From: Actinomyces sp. B33 | GTDB taxonomy: Bacteria; Actinomycetota; Actinomycetes; Actinomycetales; Actinomycetaceae | Reading direction: 5' to 3' | DNA: 64,000 bases | Assembly (NCBI RefSeq): GCF_028437565.1 | Contig: NZ_JAMRYR010000001.1 | Coordinates: forward strand, 62,001-126,000 | Part shown: positions 15,364-24,900 of the stretch, piece after piece | Layout: each line of letters opens with the position of its first letter | Position numbering within the stretch: position 1 is the first letter of the stretch | Notes under the pieces: generated by a model | Told to the model about the DNA's origin: nothing | What the model saw: only the letters and a program-made list of their open reading frames with translations | The model's database searches: none | Position numbers and translations under genes: made by a program

Positions 15364-16359
15364 TCACTGGGCGCGCCGGGCCTCCAAGACGGCGTCGAGG
15401 TCGAGGGCCACGGGGGAGGAGGCGACGACCTCGTCGGTCGAGCGAGCGCCGGGGGCGCCGGTGGCCGCGACTGGGCGCCCGGGGACCCTCGCCTCCACCT
15501 TGGGGATGCCGCGCAGATCCGTGTCCGGGTGGATCATCCTCCCGGAGACCCTCCCGCGCATCGCGTACGTGGGGGCGGGGATGGGGGCGACGGACCACGT
15601 GCGGCGCTCGACGGGCGCGGGGGCGTCCGCGAGGTCCGGGGAATCCTCGCGCTCGAGGGGCTGCGCGACCTCCTCGACAGCGCCCTCCGACGCCTCCTCC
15701 GCGGGGGAGGACACCGGATCGGCAGCGGCGGAGGGGCGGTCCTGGGACCGGTCGCCGCCGGTCGACGCCTCGACGACGATCGGGCGGGCGGCGGGACGGG
15801 GCGCCCCGTCTCGGAGTTCGCGCAGGAGGTCGAGCTCGGCGGCACCGACCGCCCGCGAGCGGCGCGCCGCCAGGCGGGAGGCGACGAGCTCGGCGCCCAG
15901 GAGGGCGACGGGGACGAGGACCCACGGCCACGTGAGGGGGGTCATAGCGGCGACGACCCCGATGACGAGGACGGCGACGGCGAGGGCGGCGCAGACGGCC
16001 ATGCGGCGGCGGCCCGCCGCGGCCTCGGCGGAGATCCGAGCGGCTCGACGGGCCCGGAGGTTGGCGATCTCGCGCACCCGGGGCGTCACGGGCCGTGCGG
16101 CGCGGGTCCGGGAGGTGGCGGCCGTGTCCATATCGTCTCCAGTCTCGATGGCGATCCGCCGGGAGTGCGGGAGCAGGGCGGTGGTCGCCTGTTCGCACTG
16201 CACTGCGGTGTCGCGCGGGGGGTGGAGGAGCCGCATCCGCGGGGAGAAGCGGTCGATCTCCCGCGACTGCGTGATCGCCGTCCGACGGGCGACCATCTGG
16301 GGGAGCGCCGACAGCGCCGCGATGACGGCGATGATGACGATGAGCCCCCCGAGTTCCAC
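15364..16359 (-). CDS. GlpR-like membrane protein of the Glp/galU cluster
   Basis: A 331-residue membrane protein. An N-terminal hydrophobic segment (about residues 5-22) is followed by a basic cytoplasmic stretch, a closely spaced pair of hydrophobic segments (about 118-137 and 143-160), and a long Ala/Pro/Glu-rich, probably disordered C-terminal half. Its position after galU, the moeA-like glp gene and rimJ, and its topology, match the actinobacterial membrane protein family that includes M. tuberculosis Rv0996. In Corynebacterium glutamicum the protein at this place, GlpR, is described as the membrane receptor of the gephyrin-like protein Glp and acts in division and polar growth. Assignment here rests on synteny and topology, not on strong sequence motifs. 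Confidence 0.6.
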   Translation of the reverse strand: MELGGLIVIIAVIAALSALPQMVARRTAITQSREIDRFSPRMRLLHPPRDTAVQCEQATTALLPHSRRIAIETGDDMDTAATSRTRAARPVTPRVREIANLRARRAARISAEAAAGRRRMAVCAALAVAVLVIGVVAAMTPLTWPWVLVPVALLGAELVASRLAARRSRAVGAAELDLLRELRDGAPRPAARPIVVEASTGGDRSQDRPSAAADPVSSPAEEASEGAVEEVAQPLEREDSPDLADAPAPVERRTWSVAPIPAPTYAMRGRVSGRMIHPDTDLRGIPKVEARVPGRPVAATGAPGARSTDEVVASSPVALDLDAVLEARRAQ

Positions 16360-16509
16360 CTCCTCACGCTACGGCCCGCCGCCCCGACGCGGGCCCCCCG
16401 TCGGGCGTGTGTCGGAGGTCGGATCGGCGAGGCCCCCGCATCATCACCACAGCCATCACATTCGCCACACCAGCCACACGTTCGGGCCTGCGGCTCAGAG
16501 CATCGAGGA

Positions 16510-17196
16510 TTATTCGTCGACCCCCCGGCCCCACCCGGCGACGACGTATCCCCCGGGAGGGACCGACTCGGCATCCGCGACGAACACCACGTGATCGGCC
16601 CACCGCCCGGCGATGTTCATGTACCGCTCCCGCAGCCCCTCCTCGCGCAGGCCCAGGCGCCGGCACACCGCCAGCGATCGGTCGTTCTCGGGGCGCACGC
16701 AGATCTCCACGCGATGCAGCTCCAGATCGCCGAGGGCCATGTCGAGGGCCACGGCCGTCACCAGGGGCCCCACTCCCCGGCCGGCCCACTCCCCGGCGAT
16801 CCAGTAGCCGATCATCGCCTGCGACATCGCCCCCCCGTGGACGTTGGCGATCGACACCTGCCCGATCGCCCGCCCATCCGCCTCGACGACGAGGAAGAGC
16901 GCCTCACCCCGTCGCTGCTGGCCGTCGGCCCGGCGACGATACTCCCCCAGACCCGGGAGGATCTCCGTCGACCCCGCCGGCAGCGTCGCCTCCCACGGGG
17001 AGAGCCACTCGGAGTTCGCCCGTCGGACCTCGTCGATCCGGGCGTGATCGCGGCCGAACGCCGGGCGCACCACGAGCCTGCGCGGATCCTCCCCCCCGGG
17101 CGACGAGCGGATCATCCCACGGCCGACCGGGTCGTCGACGACGACCGTCAGATCCAGGACCGGCCGCCCCCACGCCCTGTGGGGGAACCCGATCAT
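16510..17196 (-). CDS. GNAT acetyltransferase, RimJ/RimL-like
   Basis: A 228-residue GNAT protein. The ATG at 17196 overlaps the glp stop (ATGA) and fixes the start. The fold is visible from about residue 45 on: LFLVVEADGRAIGQVSIANV (beta 2-4), the acetyl-CoA motif YWIAGEWAGRGVGP (Q/RxxGxG/A type), then VEICVRPENDRSLAVCRRLGLREEGLRERYMNI, a typical RimJ/RimL phrase. RimJ-type enzymes acetylate protein N-termini, but family members also act on small molecules, so the substrate is open. It sits between glp and glpR in a cluster conserved in actinobacteria. A 150-base gap separates it from glpR. Confidence 0.85.
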   Translation of the reverse strand: MIGFPHRAWGRPVLDLTVVVDDPVGRGMIRSSPGGEDPRRLVVRPAFGRDHARIDEVRRANSEWLSPWEATLPAGSTEILPGLGEYRRRADGQQRRGEALFLVVEADGRAIGQVSIANVHGGAMSQAMIGYWIAGEWAGRGVGPLVTAVALDMALGDLELHRVEICVRPENDRSLAVCRRLGLREEGLRERYMNIAGRWADHVVFVADAESVPPGGYVVAGWGRGVDE

Positions 17197-18422
17197 TCGA
17201 GGACGAGGCACTGAAGGAGGTCCCCCGCGCGCACGTTCGTCGTCTCCTCGGGCACGACCGCGAGCGCATTGGAGTCCGCCAGCGCCGACAGCAGCAGCGA
17301 GGCAGGCGCCCCCATGACGCGCGCCTGATACCCGGCCTTCGGGTCGCCGACGAGGCGGACGCGGACGAACTCCCGGCGCCCCCTGGGCGAGTACCACGAG
17401 CGGTCCACGGCGGCGCGCACGCTCGGACGGGTCAGCACCGTCCACCCCTGCATGTGGCGCAGCGCCGGCCGGACGAACACCTCGAAGCACACCTGGGCGG
17501 AGACCGGGTCCCCCGGCAGGCAGAAGATCGGGATGCCCCCGCGCCCCTGCTCGTCGGCGCCGACCGATCCGACGCCGAGGATGTGTCCCGGCCAGGCGGC
17601 GACGTTGTCGAAGCGGACGGTGCCCAGGGCGCCGAGGACCTCGCGCACTGTGTCGCCCGAGCCGTAGGAGATGCCCCCGGTCGTCAAGATGAGGTCGGCG
17701 CGCACGAGCTGGTCCTCGATGGTCTCGCGCAGCGCGTGGCGCTCGTCGGGGACGGCGGCGACGCGGAAGGTCTGCGCACCCGCGTCGGCGATCGCCGTCG
17801 ACAGGGCGTGCCCGTTGGCGTCGAAGACCGTGCCGGGGCGCGCCGGGCGCCCCGGTTCGACGATCTCGTCGCCGATCGACAAGATGACGACCCGCGGACG
17901 CGGGTGGACGAGGACGCGCGAACGCCCGACCCCCGCCAGGAGCGCGACCTGGCGCGCGCCGACGCGGGTCCCGGCCCGCAGGACGACGTCGCCCTCGGCC
18001 ACGTCCTCCGCGCGCCGCCGGATGTTCTCCCCGATGGCCGGCTGGGTGCGCACCCGCACCCTGGCCAGGCCGTGGTCGGTGAAGTCGAGGGCGATGACGG
18101 CGTCGGCCGCGGACGGCAGGGGCGCACCCGAGGCGATGCGGATCGCCGTGCCGGGGACGAGGGCCGCCGGGTTGACGTCCCCGGCGCGGATCTCGTCGGT
18201 GACGGCCAACTCCACCTGGGCGTCCGGGCGGGCGCCCGCGAGGTCCTCGGCGCGCACCGCGTACCCGTCGCAGGCCGCCAGGTCGGCGACCGGCAGGTCG
18301 AAGGGCGCCTCGACGTCCTCGGCGAGGACGCAGGAGACGGCGTCGGCGAGCTGGACCTCGAGGGGGGGCTGCTGGGCGACGGCGGCGAGGCAATCCTGGT
18401 AGAACTCGGCGACCGAGCGCAT
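17193..18422 (-). CDS. glp: gephyrin-like molybdotransferase Glp (MoeA paralogue)
   Basis: A 409-residue MoeA/gephyrin-E family protein. Characteristic phrases occur in order: LADAVSCVLAEDVEAP, CDGYAVRAEDLAG, ASGAPLPSAADAVI, LSIGDEIVEPGRPARPG, ILTTGGISYGSGDTVREVL and IFCLPGDPVSAQVCFEVFVRP, followed by the C-terminal domain IV. MoeA inserts molybdenum into molybdopterin. No other molybdenum-cofactor gene is visible in the window, and the galU-glp-rimJ-glpR order is that of corynebacterial Glp, reported to bind FtsZ and the membrane protein GlpR. I therefore favour the Glp role, while enzymatic MoeA activity remains possible because the GGISxGSGD site is intact. It starts 10 bases after the galU stop. 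Confidence 0.85.
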   Translation of the reverse strand: MRSVAEFYQDCLAAVAQQPPLEVQLADAVSCVLAEDVEAPFDLPVADLAACDGYAVRAEDLAGARPDAQVELAVTDEIRAGDVNPAALVPGTAIRIASGAPLPSAADAVIALDFTDHGLARVRVRTQPAIGENIRRRAEDVAEGDVVLRAGTRVGARQVALLAGVGRSRVLVHPRPRVVILSIGDEIVEPGRPARPGTVFDANGHALSTAIADAGAQTFRVAAVPDERHALRETIEDQLVRADLILTTGGISYGSGDTVREVLGALGTVRFDNVAAWPGHILGVGSVGADEQGRGGIPIFCLPGDPVSAQVCFEVFVRPALRHMQGWTVLTRPSVRAAVDRSWYSPRGRREFVRVRLVGDPKAGYQARVMGAPASLLLSALADSNALAVVPEETTNVRAGDLLQCLVLE

Positions 18423-18432
18423 GTCGGTCCCC

Positions 18433-19356
18433 TCAGTCCTGAAGCTCGGCGCGCAGGTAGTCGCGCAGCGCCGGGCCGAGCCTCGGGTCGGCCAGGGCGA
18501 GCGACACGTTGGCCTCGAGGTAGCCGAGCTTGTCGCCGGTGTCGAAGCGCCTCTCGTTGACGACGACCCCGTAGAGGCCGCCGCCGTCGGCGGGGTCGCG
18601 GTCGATCATCCGGGCGTAGCCGTCGGTGAGCTGGTACTCGCCGCCGGCGCCCGGCTCGATCTGCTCGAGGGCCTCGAAGACCGCCGGGTCGAGGAGGTAA
18701 CGGCCGATGACGGCGTACTCGGACTTGACCTGGTCGATCGGGGGCTTCTCGACGACGTCGGTGATCCGCACGAGCTCGCCGTCCTCCAGGTCGACGCCCT
18801 CGGGGATGTCGAGGAACTCGACGGAGGTGGAGGCGTAGGCGGTGGCCTGCTCGGGCGTGACCTTGAGGAGGGCGACGACGGACCCGCCGAGGGCTCGACG
18901 GACCTGGATCATCTTCGACACGAGCCGGGAGCCCGGTTCCATGAGGTCGTCGGGGAGCATGACGACGAAGGGGGCGTCGCCGACGTGGCGCTTGGCTTGG
19001 AGGATCGCGTGCCCCAGGCCCAAGGGCTTGCCCTGGCGGACGGAGTGGACGCGGGCGTACCCCAGGTACTCGCGGATCGTCTCCAGGGCCCCGGTCTTGC
19101 CGGCCCGTTCGAGTTCCGCCTCGAGGTCTCCCTCGGCGTCGAAGTAGTCCTCGATGGAGGTCTTGCCGGCGCGGGTGACGAACAGGACGTCCTCGATGCC
19201 GGCGTCGGTGGCCTCGCGGACGATGTACTCGATCGACGGGCGGTCGACGATGGGGAGCATCTCCTTGGGGATGGATTTGGTGATCGGCAGGAAGCGGGTG
19301 CCGCGTCCGGCGGAGGGGACGACTGCGTGGACGACGGGATCGGGTGTGTCTGTCAT
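18433..19356 (-). CDS. galU: UTP--glucose-1-phosphate uridylyltransferase
   Basis: Makes UDP-glucose from UTP and glucose 1-phosphate for cell-envelope polysaccharides. 307 residues. The nucleotidyltransferase signature AVVPSAGRGTRFLPITKSIPKE is split near residues 10-31, followed by MLPIVDRPSIEYIVREA, LGLGHAILQAKRHVGDAPF and VMLPDDLM, all standard GalU features. The ATG at 19356 is preferred: a TAATGT -10-like box (19364-19369) lies 7 bases before it and there is no ribosome site, so the message may be leaderless. A GTG at 19365 would add three residues. First gene of the galU-glp-rimJ-glpR cluster, divergent from the cyclo-ligase gene. Confidence 0.93.
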   Translation of the reverse strand: MTDTPDPVVHAVVPSAGRGTRFLPITKSIPKEMLPIVDRPSIEYIVREATDAGIEDVLFVTRAGKTSIEDYFDAEGDLEAELERAGKTGALETIREYLGYARVHSVRQGKPLGLGHAILQAKRHVGDAPFVVMLPDDLMEPGSRLVSKMIQVRRALGGSVVALLKVTPEQATAYASTSVEFLDIPEGVDLEDGELVRITDVVEKPPIDQVKSEYAVIGRYLLDPAVFEALEQIEPGAGGEYQLTDGYARMIDRDPADGGGLYGVVVNERRFDTGDKLGYLEANVSLALADPRLGPALRDYLRAELQD

Positions 19357-19363
19357 GATGGCC

Positions 19364-19369
19364 ACATTA
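19364..19369 (-). promoter_or_regulatory. candidate -10 box for leaderless galU mRNA
   Basis: TAATGT on the minus strand ends 7 bases before the galU ATG, the spacing expected when transcription starts at or next to the start codon. No Shine-Dalgarno sequence is present. Confidence 0.45.
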
Positions 19370-19394
19370 GTGCAGGGGTTCGGGGAGGGCGCAG

Positions 19395-19991
19395 ATGGGC
19401 GGGGGCAAGGCGGGAATCCGCGAGGGGATCCGGCTGTCGAGGGCGGCCAGGCGCGGCGGGGGCGGGGCCGACGCGGCGGAGGCGCTGGGCCTTGTCGAGT
19501 CGTGGCGCGAGGCGCTCGCCCTCCTCGGGGTCGACGGGGCGAGGCCGGCGCTGTTCGTCCCGACCCGCACGGAACCGGACGTCCGCGCCGTCATCGGCTT
19601 GTACGAGGAGTGCCTCCTGCCGATCCTGGCCGACGGGGGGCGCCGGCTCGACGGGCCCGCGTGGGGGGTTCATCGGCGAGGGGGCGCGCTCGTGCGCGCG
19701 GCGGGGGCCGCGGCGCGGCAGCCGTCCTCGCCGATCCTGGGGCCCGAGGCGCTGGGGGGCGCCGACGCCGTTCTCGTCGCCGCCCTGGGGGTCGACGCCT
19801 CGGGGACGCGCATCGGCCAGGGGGGCGGCTGGTACGACCGGGCGCTCGTCCATCGTCGGCCGGGGGCGCCGGTGATCGCCGCGGTCTTCGACGACGAGGT
19901 GCTCGGCGAGGGGGAGCTGCCGTCGTGCGCCCACGACATCCGCGTCGACGCGGCGATCACGCCGACGCGGGCCCTCCTCCTGGACCGGTAG
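19395..19991 (+). CDS. 5-formyltetrahydrofolate cyclo-ligase
   Basis: ATP-dependent conversion of 5-formyl-THF to 5,10-methenyl-THF, in cytosolic one-carbon metabolism. 198 residues, normal for the family. The C-terminal signature is clear: DAVLVAALGVDASGTRIGQGGGWYDRAL, where GQGGGWYDR is the phosphate/ATP-binding loop, followed by VIAAVFDDEVL and HDIRVDAAITPT. The N-terminal KAGIREGIRLSRAAR supplies the basic substrate-binding helix. GGGAGG lies 6 bases before the ATG. It is divergent from galU, a common actinobacterial arrangement. No FmdB zinc-ribbon gene follows it, although I would expect one in many relatives. Confidence 0.9.
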   Translation: MGGGKAGIREGIRLSRAARRGGGGADAAEALGLVESWREALALLGVDGARPALFVPTRTEPDVRAVIGLYEECLLPILADGGRRLDGPAWGVHRRGGALVRAAGAAARQPSSPILGPEALGGADAVLVAALGVDASGTRIGQGGGWYDRALVHRRPGAPVIAAVFDDEVLGEGELPSCAHDIRVDAAITPTRALLLDR

Positions 19992-20387
19992 CGCCCGGGT
20001 CCGTTCAGCGGGGCGGGGCGGTCGCGCGCAACCGGGGCGCCCGGGAGTCCGGGTGTCCGGGAGCCCCGCGGTCCGCGGCACGGGCCCTCGCTCCCGTCGT
20101 CGCATGACGGATCCACGCATCCGCAGTGGCCGTGCTCATCCGCGGCCCATGGGCGATCTTCGCGGCAAACACCGGAGACAGCGGCGGCGGATCCGCGGCC
20201 GATGCCCGCCATCATCGTCGTCCGCGCCGAAGGGGTCCGGCGATCGTGCTCGCGCGAGCGCTGGACCCGGGGCGCCCGCGAGCGGCGGGCCCGTCCCTCC
20301 CTCCACAGGCGGCGACGGGATCGCCCCGTCCACAGGTCCCCCGCCGCCCCCTGGTCAGGCTCCTCCCCATCGGCTCATCCTCGTGCC
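19992..20387. other. 396-base gap with no recognisable gene
   Basis: No ribosome site with a credible reading frame is visible on either strand, and no FmdB-like start. The stretch is GC-rich with a repeated TCCACAGG near 20310-20340. It may contain the promoter of the SAF-domain gene. Confidence 0.5.
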
Positions 20388-21005
20388 ATGGAACGACTGA
20401 CCCGCCGCCCCGTCCTGCGCATCGTGCTCACCTCCCTGGCCCTCGCCGGCGTCGTCGCCGGCTCTCTCCTCGCGATGCGCGCCGCCGAGCCGGGCCGCGA
20501 CGTCCTCGTCGCCGCCCGCGACCTCACCACGGGAGACGCCCTGGCCCCCGCGGACGTGCGCATCGTCCGCGTCCCCGAGGAGGCGGCGGCGTCGGACGCG
20601 CTGAACGGTCAGGACCGCCTCCCGCAGTCGTGGAGGTCCCTGCCCGTGGCCTCCGGGACGATCCTCACCGAGTCCCTCGTCGCCGGATCCGTCGATTCAC
20701 GGGCCCTCGGCCCGCATGAGGCGAGGATCTCACTGGTTGTCGAGGAAGCCCGTGTCCCGCGGCTCGAGGCGGGAGACACGGTCGACGTGTGGTCGATCCC
20801 CGGCGAATGTGACGAACGCGGCTGCTCCTCGTCTTTATTGGCCGGCGGCGTCCGCATAGTCTCGATCTTGAAGGAGGAGGGGCCGCACTGGCAGTCCTCC
20901 CCGCTCCTGCGGATCGATGTGATCGTCGACGAGCGGGACTCATCAGCGGTCCTGGGCCATTCCGGGGCCGAGAACCTGAGCCTGGCTCTCCGCACCAGCC
21001 GCTGA
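20388..21005 (+). CDS. SAF-domain protein (CpaB/FlgA-like), membrane anchored
   Basis: A 205-residue protein with one N-terminal membrane helix (about residues 10-30: LRIVLTSLALAGVVAGSLLA) and an extracytoplasmic SAF domain. The SAF core is visible as VLVAARDLTTGDALAPADVRIVRVP, then LPVASGTILTESLVAG, followed by a second strand-rich part, VDVWSIPGECDERGC and VIVDERDSSAVLG. Such proteins sit next to mscL in many actinobacteria. Flp-pilus assembly CpaB has the same domain, but no pilus genes are present here. Function unknown. The ATG at 20388 lacks an obvious ribosome site. Confidence 0.75.
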   Translation: MERLTRRPVLRIVLTSLALAGVVAGSLLAMRAAEPGRDVLVAARDLTTGDALAPADVRIVRVPEEAAASDALNGQDRLPQSWRSLPVASGTILTESLVAGSVDSRALGPHEARISLVVEEARVPRLEAGDTVDVWSIPGECDERGCSSSLLAGGVRIVSILKEEGPHWQSSPLLRIDVIVDERDSSAVLGHSGAENLSLALRTSR

Positions 21006-21048
21006 GCACGGGAAGACGCACGGGCTCCCAACACAGGAGACACCCCTC

Positions 21049-21450
21049 ATGATCCAGGGCTTCAAGGACTTCATCTCCCGGGGCAACGCCATCGACCTGG
21101 CCGTCGGCATGGTCATCGGCGCCGCCTTCACCGCCGTCGTCACCGCCCTCGTCGAGCAGGTCATCAACCCGCTCATCGGCGGCCTCATCGGCAAGCCGAA
21201 CTTCGACAGCTTCCTCGAGTTCTCCCTCGGCGACGCCGTCGTCCAGCCGGGCGCGGTCCTCACCGCCCTCGTCAACTTCCTCCTCGTCGCCCTCGCGCTC
21301 TACCTGTTCATCGTCATGCCGATGAACAAGATGGCCGAGCGCAGGGCCGCCGCCTCCCCCGCCGAGGAGGAGCCCGTGGCCCTGTCCGATGAGGCCCAGC
21401 TGCTCGTCGAGATCCGCGACGCCCTCGTCGCCCGCACCCCCCTCGACTGA
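21049..21450 (+). CDS. mscL: large-conductance mechanosensitive channel
   Basis: Emergency pressure valve in the cytoplasmic membrane; a homopentamer that opens under hypo-osmotic shock. 133 residues. The N-terminal amphipathic helix and first membrane helix read FKDFISRGNAIDLAVGMVIG and continue AAFTAVVTALVEQVINPLIGG, the family signature. The second membrane helix is ALVNFLLVALALYLFIVMP, followed by a cytoplasmic helix with acidic residues. AGGAG precedes the ATG. A strong hairpin follows the stop. Confidence 0.96.
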   Translation: MIQGFKDFISRGNAIDLAVGMVIGAAFTAVVTALVEQVINPLIGGLIGKPNFDSFLEFSLGDAVVQPGAVLTALVNFLLVALALYLFIVMPMNKMAERRAAASPAEEEPVALSDEAQLLVEIRDALVARTPLD

Positions 21451-21464
21451 TACCCGCCCGAGGC

Positions 21465-21498
21465 GAACGGGTCCTGCGCATGAGCGCAGGACCCGTTC
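21465..21498 (+). terminator. mscL terminator
   Basis: A perfect 15-bp stem (GAACGGGTCCTGCGC and its complement) with loop ATGA starts 14 bases after the mscL stop and is followed by CGTCTTTC. Confidence 0.85.
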
Positions 21499-21720
21499 CG
21501 TCTTTCGGCACGCCCCTCGACGGGGTCTAGGAGCGCCGCCCCGCCCCCCGGCTTCGACGCGAGACCAGCCGCCATACGGGAGTCCCCTCCCCCGGGCCAT
21601 CGGGGACCCGGCCGATCCCGGCCACCTCCCCGGGCGCCGCCGCGAGACGAGGGGCCGCCTTCGAGAGCCGATGAGATCCCGCCTCCCCCTCCCCCGGGCG
21701 AGACGGGCTCGACGCCGACG

Positions 21721-21942
21721 TCACGCCCGGGGCTGGGCATGAGGGGGCACGTTCTCCACGAGCCTCCGGTCGTTCGCCCCGTCCCCCCGGTCGGGCGAGT
21801 CAGCCATAGCGCCGGGCCTGCGATCCCCGGGGCCAACCCGGTCCTCCCACGACGGGGCGATCCCCCGCTCGATGAGCCGACGATCGACCTCGGACACGTG
21901 GACGGCGATCCTCCTGCGACGCGACCGCCCCTCGTCCGTCAT
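21721..21942 (-). CDS. small conserved hypothetical protein (C-terminal NDxRL...PPH motif)
   Basis: A 73-residue polar protein whose ATG overlaps the stop of the preceding large gene by four bases (ATGA), strong evidence that it is translated. It is basic at the N-terminus (EGRSRRRR) and ends with ANDRRLVENVPPHAQ. From memory, a C-terminal NDERLxxxxPPH phrase recurs in small proteins encoded next to this helicase-like gene in other actinobacteria. No function is known to me. The remaining 220 bases to the mscL terminator hold nothing I recognise. Confidence 0.6.
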   Translation of the reverse strand: MTDEGRSRRRRIAVHVSEVDRRLIERGIAPSWEDRVGPGDRRPGAMADSPDRGDGANDRRLVENVPPHAQPRA

Positions 21943-24900
21943 CCCCGCCCCCGCTCGGCCTGCCGGCGGATGCGCCGCACGACATTGCCGAGGACCGCGT
22001 CGGATTGGAAGCCCCGCCGGGTGATCCCCAGGGCGAGGCGCAGCTCCTCAACGGCCTCCTCGTCGGTGCGCTCGACTCCGTCGGAGCTCACCCAGGCGGC
22101 CATCTCGTCGAGCTGGTCGTCGGAGTACGCCGCCAGCGGGAGCCCGCGGGCGATCGACGGGCGGGGGCCGCGATCGGGGGCCGCGTCCTGCTCGGCGGGG
22201 CCTCCCGTCGCCATCTCGTCCGAGCGCGCATCCGAGCGCTCCCGCGCCAGGCTCGTCTCGGCGACGATCCCGTCGAGACGCTCATCGACCGACGGGCCCG
22301 CCCCGGCCTCCTCGTCGAGGACCGCATCGATCTCGTCGGTGGCCTCCCGGGGGATCTCGACGACGGGGGCGCCCGCCCCGGTGAACTCGTCGACCGCGTC
22401 GAGGACGAGCTGAACGATGGCGTCGGCCTCCTTGGCCGGATCGATGAAGACCGCCATCGACAGGGCCGTGTGGACCTTCCACCCCTGGGCCTGAAGCATC
22501 GCCGGCCACATCCGGTCGCGCACGCGCAGGGACGGCTCGCGCACATACGCCTCGTCATCCGTCAGGACCGCCACGAGGAGCCTCCCGGGGACCTCCGGGT
22601 GCCCGATGGCCAGGGGGATCCTCATGCCGCCGGGCACGCCGACGTTCGGAACGACCTCGAGCCCCATCCCGTAGAGGCGGTCGGCCAGGTCAACGAGGAG
22701 CCGATCCGGCTCCTCTTCGAGGACCGGCCACTGCTCCCCCGTCCGGCCCGACTGCCCCTCGGCGACTTCGAGCAGATCGATGAGGATCCGCGGGCCGTCC
22801 GTCGTCAGCCGCGACCGGTCGAGGTCGCCGGGCCGCAGCGACGACACGACCGTCAGATCGCCGCGCACCGCCTTGAGGACGTCGCCCATGAGGGCTCCGC
22901 CATGCTCGCCCGACAGCTCGCCGAAGTCGTGGATGACCCTCCCATGGGGGGTCTTGGCGAATCCGACGCAGATCATCGCCCGGTCGTGGGACAGGCCCTT
23001 GGCGCCCGCCGGACCGACGACCGCGAAGGGCTCGGCGCGAGTCGGATCGAAGAACCCCGCCAGCCCCGGCTCGGCGGCGCGCAGGCGCGAGACCGCCTGG
23101 CGGATCCGCTCAGCGTGACGCTCGTTGAGGGCGATGACGGCCAGGGACCGATCGGGCTGCTCGACGGCGTGCTCGACGACGAGATCGATGACCGCGTCGA
23201 CCTCGACGGCTGTCGATTCCACTGCCGAGGCGCCCAGGGCCGGCATCCCGGACCCGTCGCACCACACGGCGGTCACCGGGGCGTCGGTCGCGGTCCACGG
23301 CACGGGGACCCCCGTGTGGTCGATCCCGTGGCGCGCGAGGATCAGGGCCACCTGGTCGTTGAGCCGCGCCGGAGAGACATCCATCCGCAGGGAGGGCAGG
23401 ACGGATGCGAGGGCCCGGGCTGGCCCGTCCGGCCGGGCCGCCGCGAGATCGGAGAGGAGGACGACCTGGCGGGCGCGGGCGACGATCGGAACCAGCTCGG
23501 CCAGGGGGAGGGCGTCGACGTCGTCGAGGACGAGCAGGTCGACCCGGTGCCCCTCCGGCACGAGGGCGGGCACGAGGGTCGGCACCGTCAGGGCGACGGG
23601 GACGAGGTGGCGCACGAGGGGGAAGCGTTCGAGGAGGTCGAGATCGGCGGGGTCCGCGTCGAGGGCGGCGGCGAGGTCGGCGTGCTGCTCGGGGCGGGTC
23701 GCCAGCGCCTGGAGGCGCAGCCGACGCAGTTGCCCGATGGCCTGCGGGGCGAGGGACTCGACCTGCTCGAGGTCACGGGCGCGGCCGACGGCCAGCGACG
23801 CCTCCAGGCGCGCCGGATCGATCCCGCCCAGGCGCGAATCGCCGGCGAGCATGAGGCCCAGGAGGGAGGCCCACCAGGCCAGATCCAGCTCCGCGTCGAT
23901 GAGGCCCTCGTCGACGTGGCGCTCGCGCAGGTCCTGGACCAGGGGGTCCAGCCCGATCGCGGCGAGGTCCTTGAGGACGGCGACCCTGCGGGGCAGCTCG
24001 CGTGCGCCCTCCTGGTCGGCGTCGAGCCGTTCGAGGAGCCCCGCGAGATCCGCCACCGGCATCCGGTCGAGGTGGGGGTGTGCGGTGGAGAACATCGGGG
24101 CCAGGCGCTCGAGGTCCTCGCGGACGTCGGCGGTCAGCTGCTCGGCCTCGTCGAGGCGCTGGGGCAGCGTCGGCCACCCGTCGTCCTCGGCGACGGCCCG
24201 CCACGCGTCGCGCCGCTCCTGCACGAGCAGGAGCATCCGGTGGAGGTTCTCGACGTGGACCCCGGGGCGGACGAGGTCCTCGGCCTGACGGGTCAGCCGG
24301 ATGCGCTCGGCGCGCTTCATCGTGATCCCGTGGGCGCGGCGCCAGTCCTTCGAGGCGGTGGCGATGACCATGTCGGCGGCGGAGCGCTCGAAGACCCGGG
24401 CGTGGAAGACGTCGAGGACGTCCCGCACCCCGTCGAACATCCTCAGCTGCTCCTCCCATTCGACGAGGCTGGTCGCCGGGGCGATGCCGGCCTCCCCGGC
24501 GACGGCGCTCATCCGCAGGCGCAGCTCGGGCAGGGTCCGGGTCGACAAGCGGGTGATCCGCGTCAGGGCGTCGGAGACCTGCTCGCGGGCGTTGATGACG
24601 ATCCCCCTCCACGCGGCGTGGGCGGTGGAGCGGCTGAAGATCCCGAGCCGGCAGGCGCGGTGGAGGAGGTCGCGCGCCGCCTCTCCCCGATCGTGGCCGA
24701 TTGCGTAGAGGACCTCCTCGGGGAGGCGGACGCGGGTGGCGGGGGCGGGGTGCCCGCTCGTCAGGTCGGTGAGGACCTGGAGGGTGTCGAACGCGGAGAC
24801 GCCGAACGCCCCGAAGGGCTGGTGGAGGGACGTCGTGTAGGACGCGAGGACCTGACGGGCGGACTTCAGGTCGGCGCGCATCTCGTCGACCTCGTGCTGG

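Noticed and set aside
19992-20387. FmdB-type zinc-ribbon gene expected between the cyclo-ligase and SAF genes
   Set aside because: No MPxYxYxC start and no CxxC pairs in any frame.
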